From Hydrogenophaga sp040372165 (lineage in GTDB: Bacteria > Pseudomonadota > Gammaproteobacteria > Burkholderiales > Burkholderiaceae_C), in assembly GCF_040372165.1 (NCBI RefSeq), contig NZ_BAABWG010000003.1, forward strand, positions 558,001 through 622,000: DNA of 64,000 bases, written 5' to 3'. Positions within the stretch are counted from its first letter, which is position 1, and each line of letters begins with the position of its first letter. A model generated the notes under the pieces. That model saw only the letters and a list, made by a program, of their open reading frames with translations. It searched no databases and was not told the origin of the DNA. The translations under genes and the position numbers were made by a program. Positions 1 through 8,856 of this stretch are shown here, piece after piece.

Positions 1-588
1 GACCTCGGCTCGGCAGCGCCAGTGCTGGCCAATGGCCAGACCCTGGAATTCTCCACCACCAAGGCACTGGCCATGCATGTGCCCTTGCCAGAGTCCATCT
101 ACCCCCGCATCGAAATACTCAACCTGTTTGAACAGGGCGATGGCGATGTCATCCGCTTCCCGTCCACCGGCTTCTCCGCCAAGGAGTGCACCGTCAACGG
201 GCGCATGGCCAACCTGGCGCAGTACCTCACCGAGAACAAGATCGATACGCGGCTACCGCTGGTCGCCGATTACTCGGGCGCCATGATCAACGTGTCTTTC
301 AAGGCGGTGGACGAAGCCAATGGTGTGGTGGACTTCTACGCGCCGGTGTTTGACGACATTGACTACCGCATTGCACGCCCTGTGCCGGACTATGCCAAGG
401 CATTTGCCGGCGCCATGCCACAAGATGCCCAGAACGCGGGCTGGGCCTGCAACTGCATTCTCAACTACCTCTACGGTGAGCTCGAAGGCAAGCGGACCGG
501 CACCGTCACCGGCCCGATGACGTTTGGCGAAATCGCCTATCAGTTGCTCAACCAGACCATGGTCTACGTCTCGCTCGAGACGATCTGA
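1..588 (+). CDS. Uncharacterised protein, 5' end outside the window
   Basis: The reading frame is open from the first base of the window, so the true start lies upstream; at least 195 residues are visible before the TGA at 588. The product looks soluble: no signal peptide or membrane segment is seen in the visible part. It is rich in Asp, Tyr and Pro and has a Cys pair in the C-terminal third (AWACNC-like stretch) followed by a helical end. Coding quality is good, with GC-rich third positions like its neighbours. I do not recognise the family. It is followed after 74 bases by alanine racemase on the same strand. Confidence 0.7.
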   Translation, partial: DLGSAAPVLANGQTLEFSTTKALAMHVPLPESIYPRIEILNLFEQGDGDVIRFPSTGFSAKECTVNGRMANLAQYLTENKIDTRLPLVADYSGAMINVSFKAVDEANGVVDFYAPVFDDIDYRIARPVPDYAKAFAGAMPQDAQNAGWACNCILNYLYGELEGKRTGTVTGPMTFGEIAYQLLNQTMVYVSLETI

Positions 589-662
589 CGCTGAGGGAAC
601 AGGCGTCTTCTGCGCATTTGGGCCGTGGGAGACGCGCCTTTTCGGGCACACTATGGGGCAAG

Positions 663-1817
663 ATGCCACGCCCCATAGTTGCCACCGTTGACCTCCCGGC
701 TCTTCGCCATAACCTGGAACAGGCCCGCCTGAGAGCGCCCGATGCGCGCGTCTGGGCGGTGGTGAAAGCCAATGCCTATGGCCACGGCATCGAGCGGGTG
801 TTCGAATCCTTGCGAGCGGCAGATGGTTTTGCGGTGGTGGATCTGGCAGAGGCCGAGCGACTTCGCGCGCTCGACTGGCGTGGCCCCATCCTGCTACTGG
901 AAGGTGTCTTTGAAGCGCGCGATCTGGAACTGTGCTCGCGTCTGCACTTGTGGCATGCGGTGCACTGCAACGAGCAGATCGACTGGCTGGCGGCGCACAA
1001 GACCCTGCATCCACACCGCGTGTTTCTCAAGCTCAACTCCGGCATGAATCGACTGGGCTTTGCGCCCACTGCATTTCGCGCCGCATGGGCACGCCTGAAC
1101 GCCTTGCCGCAAGTGGACGAAATATCGCTGATGACCCATTTCAGCGACGCTGACGGCGAGCGATTCGGGCAAAACGGCGTGGCCCACCAGGTCAAGGCGT
1201 TTGAAGCCGCGACGGCCGACCTGCCGGGGGAGCGCACCCTATGCAACAGCGCCGGTATTCTTCGCCATGCTGGCGACCCATTGCAAGGCCTGGGAGTGAA
1301 CAACCTGGCCGCCGACTGGGTGCGTGAAGGCATTGCGCTGTATGGCAGTGCGCCAGACTATCCCGGGCACACGGCAGCCGGCTGGGATTTGCGCCCCACC
1401 ATGCACCTGACCAGCCGCATCATTGGCGAGCAGCGCCTGCAGCCGGGCGATTCAGTGGGCTATGGCTCCACCTTCGTGGCCGACAAGTCCATGCGCATCG
1501 GCGTGGTTGCCTGCGGCTATGCCGACGGTTATCCACGACACGCAGGCACCGGTACCCCGATGTTGGTGGCCGGCCAACGCACGCGCACGGTGGGGCGCGT
1601 GAGCATGGACATGATCACCGTTGACCTGTCACCACTCGATGACGCAGGTGTGAGTGCTGGCATCGGCAGCGAAGTGGTGCTGTGGGGCGAAAGCCAGGAG
1701 AAGCCGGGGGCTGTGTTGCCCGTGGATGAAGTGGCCTTTGCTGCCGGCACCATCTCCTATGAGCTACTGTGCGCGGTGGCGCAGCGGGTGGGGTTTGGCG
1801 TCAAGGACCGGGCCTGA
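663..1817 (+). CDS. alr: Alanine racemase
   Basis: PLP-dependent interconversion of L- and D-alanine, supplying D-Ala for peptidoglycan in the cytoplasm. The 384-residue length is normal for Alr/DadX. The PLP-lysine motif VVKANAYGHG lies near residue 35. The second catalytic base is the Tyr in CGYADGYPRH near residue 270, and the typical substrate-pocket motif GRVSMDMITVDL follows. I chose the ATG at 663 because it starts the standard MPRPIVATVDL N-terminus; an in-frame TTG at 618 would add 15 unlikely residues. No strong ribosome binding site is visible. The housekeeping (alr) and catabolic (dadX) forms cannot be told apart from sequence alone. Confidence 0.95.
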   Translation: MPRPIVATVDLPALRHNLEQARLRAPDARVWAVVKANAYGHGIERVFESLRAADGFAVVDLAEAERLRALDWRGPILLLEGVFEARDLELCSRLHLWHAVHCNEQIDWLAAHKTLHPHRVFLKLNSGMNRLGFAPTAFRAAWARLNALPQVDEISLMTHFSDADGERFGQNGVAHQVKAFEAATADLPGERTLCNSAGILRHAGDPLQGLGVNNLAADWVREGIALYGSAPDYPGHTAAGWDLRPTMHLTSRIIGEQRLQPGDSVGYGSTFVADKSMRIGVVACGYADGYPRHAGTGTPMLVAGQRTRTVGRVSMDMITVDLSPLDDAGVSAGIGSEVVLWGESQEKPGAVLPVDEVAFAAGTISYELLCAVAQRVGFGVKDRA

Positions 1818-1832
1818 GAGGGTTGAGACCGG

Positions 1833-2306
1833 TCAGTACATGCGCGTGGCAGTGCCTTCGGCGACGTAGGTGCACAGTCGTCGGTCTTCGTCGGCAACGA
1901 GTGTGTACTTCACGTTGAACACCTTTTCCTTGGCGGTGGCGGAATAGACCACTTCAATGCTCTTGTAGAAGTCGTTCTTGCCGCCCTGAAAAGAAACAGA
2001 GAAGCCCTTGCCGTCGGCAAATGTGGTGCCTGTCAACTCAAGCTTGTCACCTTCCTGAAGGACAACCTTGTTTCCGTACTGTGTCACGACGTCCAAACCG
2101 TCAGTTTCTTCCGAGACCCGGGAGTAGCACGTGTCTTGCGTGTAGACCATCTCCAGTGAGTACTTCCCGGCATAGGACCGCCCGGACGTTGCGCCGTCAC
2201 CTGTGTTGGCATCGGCTCCCTCGTCGGCGCCACCACCACAAGCCACCAAGCTTGCGGTGGCTGCCACAGTCAATGCCAAGCGGCATGTTTTGCCCAAGTC
2301 GAGCAT
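1833..2306 (-). CDS. Small lipoprotein, paralogue of the gene at 2534-2977
   Basis: 157 residues. The N-terminus has a type II signal peptide with lipobox LVAC followed by Gly-Gly-Gly-Ala-Asp, so the mature protein should be lipidated; the Gly/Asp start points to periplasmic exposure. An AGGGAGGAA ribosome binding site precedes the ATG. The mature region contains 'SYAGKYSLEMVYTQDTCYS' and ends in 'CTYVAEGTATRMY'. The neighbouring lipoprotein has the parallel 'SFAGKYNLSMSKTTDTCGI' and 'CEVIYQGTATRL', so both have a Cys near each end of a beta-rich domain, probably a disulfide. Function unknown. It lies convergent to alr with a 15-base gap. Confidence 0.8.
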   Translation of the reverse strand: MLDLGKTCRLALTVAATASLVACGGGADEGADANTGDGATSGRSYAGKYSLEMVYTQDTCYSRVSEETDGLDVVTQYGNKVVLQEGDKLELTGTTFADGKGFSVSFQGGKNDFYKSIEVVYSATAKEKVFNVKYTLVADEDRRLCTYVAEGTATRMY

Positions 2307-2477
2307 CGCGTTTCCTCCCTTGAATGTGCAAAGCCGGGTGTGTCAAAAGCACTGCCCGTCGTGCTGCCATGTCTGTATTTTTCGACCGTCAGTGTATGGA
2401 GGCTGACACCCGCTTTCCGTGGCAGTTGATCAATTGCTACTCTGTTTTGGTGAAGGGTCGCTGATGCAGGAGGACGC

Positions 2478-2509
2478 AAAAAAGCCTGCAGCTTTCGCGC
2501 AGGCTTTTT
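2478..2509 (-). terminator. Rho-independent terminator for the lipoprotein gene at 2534-2977
   Basis: On the minus strand a GCCTGC/GCAGGC stem with an 8-10 base loop is followed by TTTTTT, starting 25 bases after the stop codon at 2534. The stem is also flanked by T's on the plus strand, so it could work in both directions. Confidence 0.85.
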
Positions 2510-2533
2510 CGGACGGGTGCAGGCAGTCAGGGC

Positions 2534-2977
2534 TTACAGGCGGGTCGCGGTGCCCTGGTAAATGACCTCGCAGCTCACGCCCTTGTAGTTGGCCACCAGC
2601 TTCAGCATGGTGGAGTACTTGCCCTTGGTATCGGTGGTGACGTAGCGCATGGTGGTATCGATCAGAACCCCGCTTTCAACCATCTGCCCCAAGGCGTCGA
2701 AGCCGTTGCCTTCGGCGGACACCTTACCCACCATGTTCAGGCCGTCTTCGCGGACCGTGATTTCTTCGCCGTTTTGCTCAACGGTTTGCTGACCCACCAG
2801 CGCCGATTGGGTGATGCCGCAGGTGTCAGTCGTCTTGGACATGGACAGGTTGTATTTGCCGGCGAAGGAGTGGGTCTTTCCGGAGTCTCCGTCATCCCCC
2901 CCGTCGCCGCACGCCGCAAGAGCGACAACTGCTGCAGACAAAACAATGGCTTTGAGCACGCGCACTGGTGCATTCAT
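2534..2977 (-). CDS. Small lipoprotein, paralogue of the gene at 1833-2306
   Basis: 147 residues with a lipoprotein signal peptide (lipobox LAAC, then Gly-Asp-Gly-Gly-Asp-Asp). The ATG at 2977 is preceded by AGGGAG. It shares with the adjacent lipoprotein the 'F/YAGKYxLxM...DTC' motif after the linker and the C-terminal 'C-x4-QGTATRL' end, so the pair is a tandem duplication that has diverged strongly in between. It has its own terminator downstream and the pilus operon terminator upstream, so it is probably a single-gene transcript. Function not recognised. Confidence 0.8.
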   Translation of the reverse strand: MNAPVRVLKAIVLSAAVVALAACGDGGDDGDSGKTHSFAGKYNLSMSKTTDTCGITQSALVGQQTVEQNGEEITVREDGLNMVGKVSAEGNGFDALGQMVESGVLIDTTMRYVTTDTKGKYSTMLKLVANYKGVSCEVIYQGTATRL

Positions 2978-2997
2978 GGCTTCTTCTCCCTTGAGTC

Positions 2998-3033
2998 AAA
3001 AACAATCGGTCTGCCGGCTTTGCGGCACAGACC
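2998..3033 (-). terminator. Probable terminator of the pilus operon
   Basis: On the minus strand a GGTCTG(TG)CCG / CGGCAGACC stem with a short loop is followed by GATTGTTTTT. It lies 165 bases after the last pilus gene and just before the lipoprotein start, so it would separate the two transcription units. Confidence 0.6.
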
Positions 3034-3198
3034 GGCTTCCAGTCAATATGTGACAGACTGAAACTATTGTACGGAAGAACCAACGGGTACCAGTGCAAAA
3101 GGCCCCAAATTTCCGCTCTGGCGCGGCCAGCTGTTGGCTTTTGGCTCACATGTGGTGCGCACCCTGGCCATGCTGGCCGGGAACGCATGCCTCCGTGC

Positions 3199-3927
3199 TC
3201 AGCGGAACATCTGGAAGTAGGCCGTGGTGACGGCCACCTGGTCTTCATCGCGGGTGTTGGCCACCACGGTGCCAAAGGTCATGCGGTCGTCCACAGGCCA
3301 GATCTGCCCGGCCACCACGGCCACGGCGTTGGCTTGCGCGATGTCCCGAAAGCGCCCGAACCGGGCATCGCTCTTGCCATCGATCTGCTGGTCCAGCATG
3401 CCGGCCAGCGAGCCGGTGACGTTGCGCATGACCATGACGTTGCGCGGACGCGTGACGTATGCCCCCACCGCTGCGCCGGCTTCGGCCCAGTTCACGCTCT
3501 GGAAGCACACTTGCACCTCCTGCGGGTTGCCGTTGCTGTCGAGGTAGACATAGCGGTCAGGCTGGCCTTCCGTCCGACCTTCCGGCAGGCGAATGCCGGC
3601 AGCGAGGAAGGTGTTGATCATGCCGTTGCCACACAACACGGTGCCGGCTGGTGCCACATTGCCATTGACGCGGCCGGTGGGTGCGGCCGGGTTGTCGCCC
3701 GGCGGGTAGCCCACGCCGTTGACATAGCCCTCGTAGGCCAGCTGCCATCCCTGGACAAAGTCGGTGGAGAGGCGCTGATTGGCCGCCGAGCGTTGCAGGT
3801 CGCGACCGATGGCCACGGCGCCCAGCAGCAAACCGATGACGAGCAGCACCACGCCCAGTTCCAGCAGCGAGAAGCCGTGCTGGCGGCGTCGTGAAGACGA
3901 TGGGTGTTGGAGAGGTCGTGCGTTCAT
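3199..3927 (-). CDS. Type IV prepilin-like protein, class A (last gene of the pilus operon)
   Basis: 242 residues. A basic leader ends at G|FSLLE, the prepilin peptidase site with Glu5, followed by the hydrophobic helix LGVVLLVIGLLLGAVAIG. The rest resembles the two pilins at the head of the operon: a 'Y-x2-Y' helix end near residue 55, the block RYVYLDSNGNPQEVQVCFQ around residue 140, and a C-terminal DQQIDGKSDARFGRFR block. This pilin is shorter and more diverged than those two, and lacks the 'CFQW' Trp. It is probably a minor or alternative pilin of the same fibre. The gap to the preceding pilin gene is 24 bases. Confidence 0.85.
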   Translation of the reverse strand: MNARPLQHPSSSRRRQHGFSLLELGVVLLVIGLLLGAVAIGRDLQRSAANQRLSTDFVQGWQLAYEGYVNGVGYPPGDNPAAPTGRVNGNVAPAGTVLCGNGMINTFLAAGIRLPEGRTEGQPDRYVYLDSNGNPQEVQVCFQSVNWAEAGAAVGAYVTRPRNVMVMRNVTGSLAGMLDQQIDGKSDARFGRFRDIAQANAVAVVAGQIWPVDDRMTFGTVVANTRDEDQVAVTTAYFQMFR

Positions 3928-3951
3928 GGTTTCGCTCAGAGGCTTGAGTGC

Positions 3952-5310
3952 TCAGAAGCCGATGGCGTCGGCTCGCAGAGTGTTTTCGTTGATCGATGCC
4001 GCCAGCGTGGTCATGGCGGTGGTGTTGGCAGCAAAGTCCGAGTGGTCTTGCTCGGCCGACTCGCGCGAGGCCACGGCGTCGATAAGAGTGGTCACCGATG
4101 CCGCTGTCGCCACCGCGGCCGCGGCGACACCGACGGCGGCCAGACCAATCTGGAATGCCCGTGCGCCTACGCTCATGGTGGTGTCGGCGATGGCAGATCC
4201 GAGCGCCTGCGCAGCGTCGACCACACCCGCCGCTGCAGAGGCGACGCTGGCAATGGCCGCAAACTCATCGGCAATCGCCAGGGCCACAGCCACATCCAGC
4301 TGGTCGCGGTAGTCGTAGAACGCGCGTTCGAGCACGAAGGCGCCGGTGGCGGTCGCGAAGTGACTGTGCAGTGCGGTCGACAGGCCGGCGCCGCAGCTCA
4401 ACTCGGCGAACAGCTCGGTGTGGCTCACGGCCAGCACTTTGTCGTCATAAGCGACCGTTTGGGGGACTTCCCGGCCTTCGAAGGTGGGGTTAGCGTCCGT
4501 GGCGGTCGCGTTGGCGCCATCGAAGAAATTCCCGTTGCCGTCCGCGTCGAGCAGCCCGGGCGCCACGATGGCAAAGGCCACTGAGCGGCGGTTGCCGGCA
4601 TCGGTCAGACCCAGCTGCGCAGCAGGTGAAGTGACCGCAAACGATGAAGTGTTGAGCGCCAGACACAGGTCCACCACATTGACAGATTGCGCTCCACCGA
4701 GCGGACAAGGCTGCGAAGCGGTGGCATCGCAGGCGGCATTCAGGGGGTTGGCATCGTTGCCCGACTGGGTAGCGCCCAGCAGGCCCGCAGAAGGCGCCAC
4801 CAATGTGGGCGCATTGGGGTTGGGGGCATCATTGTTGCTCGGCGTGGGGCTGGGCGTGGGCCGCCACAGAGGGTTCATGCGGTCGGTCGCCACCGCCAGA
4901 TCGCGGTCCTGTGGCGTGGAGACGTTCGCCTCGCGATAGACGCCATAGCGCAGGCGGCCGGCTTCGGGCCGGGGCAGGCCGAGCGTGCGCCATGGCACAA
5001 AGCCCACCTGCCGCAGGCCGCCTCCGGCCGCGCATGACTCCACGCCGTTGGCATCCGCTGCCGGGCAGGGCAGCCGGTACTGCGCGTAGGCAAACCCGAC
5101 CACGGCTTCGCGCGCCTGCAGCTGCACGTCCTGCTGCTGGGCCGATACGCGCTCGCGTGCGGACTGCTGCCAGAACACCACTGCGCCCAGCAGGATGATG
5201 CCCAGCGCCACCAGCGTGATGGCAATTTCCACCAGGGTGAAGCCGCGCGAACCTGCGAGCGGGCGAGAGGTGTTGCGCATGGACATCGCCATGTTCATGT
5301 TCGTGTTCAT
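3952..5310 (-). CDS. Large prepilin-like protein, class B, 452 residues
   Basis: The leader ends at G|FTLVE (Glu5 present) followed by the helix IAITLVALGIILLGAVVF. It then carries the class B module seen in four operon genes: RLPCPAADANG near residue 80, FVPWRTLG, LRYGVYR, DLAVATD, VAFAIVAPG, DADGNGNFFDG and YDDKVLAVSH. After the module comes an unusual Ala-rich helical tail of about 130 residues with few charged positions. The start codon overlaps the previous stop (ATGA), which supports translation from 5310, although four further in-frame ATGs lie within the first 11 codons (Met-Asn-rich start). It is probably a tip or minor pilin; the tail is unlike ordinary pilins. Confidence 0.8.
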   Translation of the reverse strand: MNTNMNMAMSMRNTSRPLAGSRGFTLVEIAITLVALGIILLGAVVFWQQSARERVSAQQQDVQLQAREAVVGFAYAQYRLPCPAADANGVESCAAGGGLRQVGFVPWRTLGLPRPEAGRLRYGVYREANVSTPQDRDLAVATDRMNPLWRPTPSPTPSNNDAPNPNAPTLVAPSAGLLGATQSGNDANPLNAACDATASQPCPLGGAQSVNVVDLCLALNTSSFAVTSPAAQLGLTDAGNRRSVAFAIVAPGLLDADGNGNFFDGANATATDANPTFEGREVPQTVAYDDKVLAVSHTELFAELSCGAGLSTALHSHFATATGAFVLERAFYDYRDQLDVAVALAIADEFAAIASVASAAAGVVDAAQALGSAIADTTMSVGARAFQIGLAAVGVAAAAVATAASVTTLIDAVASRESAEQDHSDFAANTTAMTTLAASINENTLRADAIGF

Positions 5311-6548
5311 GGGTTCAGCCCCTTGATGTCCAGGTCGATGGCGCGGCGCAGGCTGTCACCGAACTCCGTGTACACACGCGCAGCGTAGGCGTCCATGGCG
5401 CCGAGCTTGGCTTCGGCAAAATCCAGGCGGTCTTCGGCGTCGGCCAGCGACTCTGCTGCGAGTGCGGCGGCGGCGATGGACGACGCCAGGTTGGCCGCGG
5501 CGATGATCACCATGGGGGCGGTGATGCCTTCGGTATTGGCGGCCGAAGCCAGCGAAACGGCCTGACTCGCGATGGCAATCAGGACTTCCAGATCAGCCAT
5601 GTCCTTGCCGAACTGGGCACTTTGCACGTCGGACTCGGAGGCTTGGACATCGATGACACGGAAAGCCCAGTACTCCTGGATGACGCGCGCGTTGTCGTAC
5701 TGGGCGTACGCGCCCTGGGCGGCGGCCTGCGCGGCACTCAGTGCACGGGTGCAGCCGATGCGGCTGGCCAGATCGGTCGGGCCGGCGGCCAGGCTCAGGT
5801 CGTCGAAGGTGGCATCCTGTGCGCGGCCGGGAAAGTCATACCGGTACGCACCAACGCCGCCGGCTTGATTGCTGCCGTCGTACTGACCGTTCAGGCCCGG
5901 ATGCACGAGGATGAACGCCACCGACATGTTGTTGGCTGGGTTGCCGACACGCAAGGTGTTGGCTGCCATCGGATTGTTGCCGAAGCGGCGCAGCACCCGG
6001 CACCAGTCCAGCCCGTTGGCCGTGGCGCGCCGCGCCTGTGCTTCCGCGATCAGGTTGTTGACACGCGTGGCGGCGGTATTGGCGGTGGGTGCCGTGGCCG
6101 CGTCTTGCGCCGGATTGGCCACACCGGAGAAGTCGATGTTCAGGTCCGGTGCGATGGTGGCTGCCGGTGCCACTGCCAGGTCTGCTCCACCGCCACGGTT
6201 CACGCCGTAGCGGAGCTGGCCGAGGTCACTGCGTGCGCGCAAGGTGCGCCAGGGGAACTGGACTGCTGCGGCATTGCCGCACGCCTCGTTGCCGCCGGTG
6301 TCTGCTGCCGGGCAAGGCATGCGGCCGTTCGCCAGCACAAAGCCTTCCAGTGCCGACTGTGCTTCGTTGAGCTCACGCTGCATGTCTTCCACCACCAGCG
6401 GAGCCTGTGAAGCGGCTACCCAGCGCCAGACCAGCACGCCGATGATGCCGACGATGATCAGCGAAATGCCGAGTTCGATCAGCGAAAAGCCGGACTGCCG
6501 GCCTGGATGCCTTGCGTGTGGCGAGCGCTTGAACCAGCGCATGCTCAT
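5307..6548 (-). CDS. Large prepilin-like protein, class B, 413 residues
   Basis: The start at 6548 was chosen because its ATG overlaps the stop of the upstream gene as ATGA and gives the leader MSMRWFKRSPHARHPGRQSG followed by FSLIE; a longer reading would add 30 residues of shadow sequence. Glu5 and the helix LGISLIIVGIIGVLVW are present. The class B module follows: RMPCPAADTGG, FPWRTLRA, LRYGVNRGGGADLAVAP, a 'C' block, VAFILVHPGLNG and FDDLSLAAG. The C-terminal third is an Ala-rich segment (AAANLASSIAAAALAAESLA) leading into a charged amphipathic helix. It is likely a minor pilin of the same machine, closest in layout to the 452-residue gene downstream. Confidence 0.8.
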   Translation of the reverse strand: MSMRWFKRSPHARHPGRQSGFSLIELGISLIIVGIIGVLVWRWVAASQAPLVVEDMQRELNEAQSALEGFVLANGRMPCPAADTGGNEACGNAAAVQFPWRTLRARSDLGQLRYGVNRGGGADLAVAPAATIAPDLNIDFSGVANPAQDAATAPTANTAATRVNNLIAEAQARRATANGLDWCRVLRRFGNNPMAANTLRVGNPANNMSVAFILVHPGLNGQYDGSNQAGGVGAYRYDFPGRAQDATFDDLSLAAGPTDLASRIGCTRALSAAQAAAQGAYAQYDNARVIQEYWAFRVIDVQASESDVQSAQFGKDMADLEVLIAIASQAVSLASAANTEGITAPMVIIAAANLASSIAAAALAAESLADAEDRLDFAEAKLGAMDAYAARVYTEFGDSLRRAIDLDIKGLNP

Positions 6549-8854
6549 CGGGTACCTCCCTTGAGGTCCGTGTTGATCAGCAGGGAGTTGATCGTCGTGG
6601 GCGAGAGCGGATCGACGCCGCTGCCCGTGATGTTGCAAGGGTCGGGGCTGTCGTTTTTCTCCTTGAGCCGGTCATAGTTGAGCTTGGCCTTGTCGCGCAG
6701 CTCCCTGGCCTCTTCCAGCTCTTCTTCCTTGGCGTCGATCTGCTGCTGGATCTTCTCCGGGAAGAGGTAGACGCTGTCGGTGCCAGGCTGGCCGGCGCCG
6801 TTGTCGACGCGCTGGTAGAAGACGAAGGGCGGAAAGTCCTGGCGAGTGCCGAACAGCTCGGCCAGCCAATAGGCCACGTTGCCCGAACTCTGCGCGCTGC
6901 CAGTGGGGCATGCGGGCTGACCAATGACCGGTGTGCAGGCCACGATGGTGCCGCTGCTGTGGGTGGTGTTGTACGGGCCGTAGCTCTGGGCGATCAGCGT
7001 CGAATACGCAGTCGCGTAGCCGGTCCGGGCATTGTTGTTGGCCGTGAGCGCTGCGGCTTCAGCGGTCTGGGCGGCGGCCAGGCCCGCCTCAAACTCGGTC
7101 ACTTTCTTCTCGGCCTCAGCCAGACCGGCTTCGAGCGTTTCAACGTCCTGCAGCTCCTGGATTTCGCCTTCGAGGATGAATTGCTCTTGCTCGAGATCAT
7201 CCTGGAGGTCGTCGCAGCCGAGGCCCAGCGGAAGGGTACAGACGAAGGGGTCGAGCAGAGCGTTGACCTGGGCCAGGCGGGCCTCTTTGGCCGCCAGCGT
7301 CGCCTCGCGGTTGGCGATCTTGTATTCGTAGTCGGAGACCGTGTCGCGCCAGTTCTGAAGCGACTCGGAGTTGTATTGTGTCTCCAGCCGGGCGGCTTCG
7401 TAGGCGGCCGATGCATCGCTGTATCCACCTGCGGCGGCGATCACCGCCGTCACGTAGCCATCAATGGCCGACGAGGTGCCACCCAGGCGCGCTGCGGCGT
7501 AGATGGAGTTGATGTTGCTGGTGCGTCGGGCGTTGGCGTTGTTGTACTGGGTGATCAGCGCGGCCAGTTCGCCCTCCACTTTGGCCACGTTGGCAATCTG
7601 TTTGTCCCAGTCTTCCTTTGCCGCGTTCATGGCGTCGGTGACGTCAGCCGGGTCGCACGGTATCTCGCCTGGCGTGACACTGTTGTTGGCCAGCGCCAGC
7701 GCTTCTCCGGCCTTGATCGCCGCCGTGATGTTCAGCGCGATCGAGGCGATCTGAAGATAGGCGGAGGCACCAGCGGCGATGGCCGTGGCGACGTGCTGAG
7801 GGGCCGCGGCACAGGCGTTGACGGCCAGGCCCAGCGAGGCTGCACAGGTGGCGAACTCGGCGGCGGCATTGCCGCTGTCGGACGCCGCCTCGGCAATGGC
7901 GGCGGCCAGCTCCATGGCTGTGATGGCCGCACCGATGGCTGCGAAGATGATGGCTTGCTCCGCGTCGCCGATGTGGCGCTCGCGAATGTCGTCCACCTGG
8001 CTGACCACATCGAGGCCCAGGGCCACGGTGTCGATGGAGTTGGTCAAGGTGTCGCAGCGGAAGTGGCTGCGCAGGCTGGCGTAGGAGCGCTCGAAAACTA
8101 TGTCGTCGTAGCTGGCCAGCGTGTGGCTTCGTTGCGGGTCTTCGAAGCGGGCATTGACATTGCCATTGGTGCCGTCGAAGAGGTCGCCGTTGCCATCGTC
8201 GTCCTCCACGCCCGGGTGTGCCAGCGCATAGGCCACGGGCCGAACCGGTGCAGAGAGCACGCTGGCCATGGCTGCGGTCGCGACCTGGCTTTCGCCCGTG
8301 CGCAGGCGCTGACACAGATCGGTCAGGGTGAGGATGTTGGCCTGATAAGTGCCGCCACCGGCCGTGGTGGACAGCATGTTGTCAAACGTGCCGGTGGTGC
8401 CGTTGTATTCCACCGGGCGCCAGCTGTCAGTGAGCACCGTCAGGTCAAATGCGCCGCCGCCGCGTTGCACGAGGTAGCGCAACTGCCCGATGCCCACGCC
8501 CGAATCGGCACCGGCCAGGCGCAGGCTCACGCTGGGCAGCCAGCCCTTCTGGTCGGTCGCGGCGCAGTCTTCGAGTCCGTCACGGTTCACATCCGGGCAG
8601 GGCAGACGGTGCATCACCGTGGCAAAGGTCTTGATGGCTGTATCGGCCTGTGTGAGCGAGCGCACTTCCTGCGTCGAGGTCTGCTCGGCCTGACGGGTGA
8701 GCCACTGCATGTAGCCCACCGCCGCCAGGCCAGCGAGCACCATGACGAACAGCATGACCTGAAGCAGGCTGAGGCCAAGCTCACCACGGCGCAGTGCCGC
8801 CGGTGGCCGATGACGAGGCCTGTGCTTCAGGATGGTGCTGTTCTGGTGTGTCAT
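6545..8854 (-). CDS. Giant prepilin-like protein, class B, about 770 residues, without Glu5
   Basis: 769 residues from the ATG at 8854, which has GGAGGGGG upstream and sits 2 bases after the platform gene stop; a TTG at 8860 overlaps that stop. The leader ends in ...GELG|LSLLQ: prepilin-like, but position +5 is Gln, not Glu. The class B module spans roughly residues 80-265 (RLPCPDVNRDG, LRYLVQRGGG, VAYALAHPG, DDDGNGDLFDG, YDDIVFERS). An Ala-rich helical stretch (290-390), long predicted coiled coils (415-640) and a Cys-containing C-terminal domain ending with another coiled coil (700-740) follow. Missing Glu5 and large size recall GspK-type tip pseudopilins. A role as tip adhesin or initiator is inference. 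Confidence 0.8.
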   Translation of the reverse strand: MTHQNSTILKHRPRHRPPAALRRGELGLSLLQVMLFVMVLAGLAAVGYMQWLTRQAEQTSTQEVRSLTQADTAIKTFATVMHRLPCPDVNRDGLEDCAATDQKGWLPSVSLRLAGADSGVGIGQLRYLVQRGGGAFDLTVLTDSWRPVEYNGTTGTFDNMLSTTAGGGTYQANILTLTDLCQRLRTGESQVATAAMASVLSAPVRPVAYALAHPGVEDDDGNGDLFDGTNGNVNARFEDPQRSHTLASYDDIVFERSYASLRSHFRCDTLTNSIDTVALGLDVVSQVDDIRERHIGDAEQAIIFAAIGAAITAMELAAAIAEAASDSGNAAAEFATCAASLGLAVNACAAAPQHVATAIAAGASAYLQIASIALNITAAIKAGEALALANNSVTPGEIPCDPADVTDAMNAAKEDWDKQIANVAKVEGELAALITQYNNANARRTSNINSIYAAARLGGTSSAIDGYVTAVIAAAGGYSDASAAYEAARLETQYNSESLQNWRDTVSDYEYKIANREATLAAKEARLAQVNALLDPFVCTLPLGLGCDDLQDDLEQEQFILEGEIQELQDVETLEAGLAEAEKKVTEFEAGLAAAQTAEAAALTANNNARTGYATAYSTLIAQSYGPYNTTHSSGTIVACTPVIGQPACPTGSAQSSGNVAYWLAELFGTRQDFPPFVFYQRVDNGAGQPGTDSVYLFPEKIQQQIDAKEEELEEARELRDKAKLNYDRLKEKNDSPDPCNITGSGVDPLSPTTINSLLINTDLKGGTR

Positions 8855-8856
8855 GC

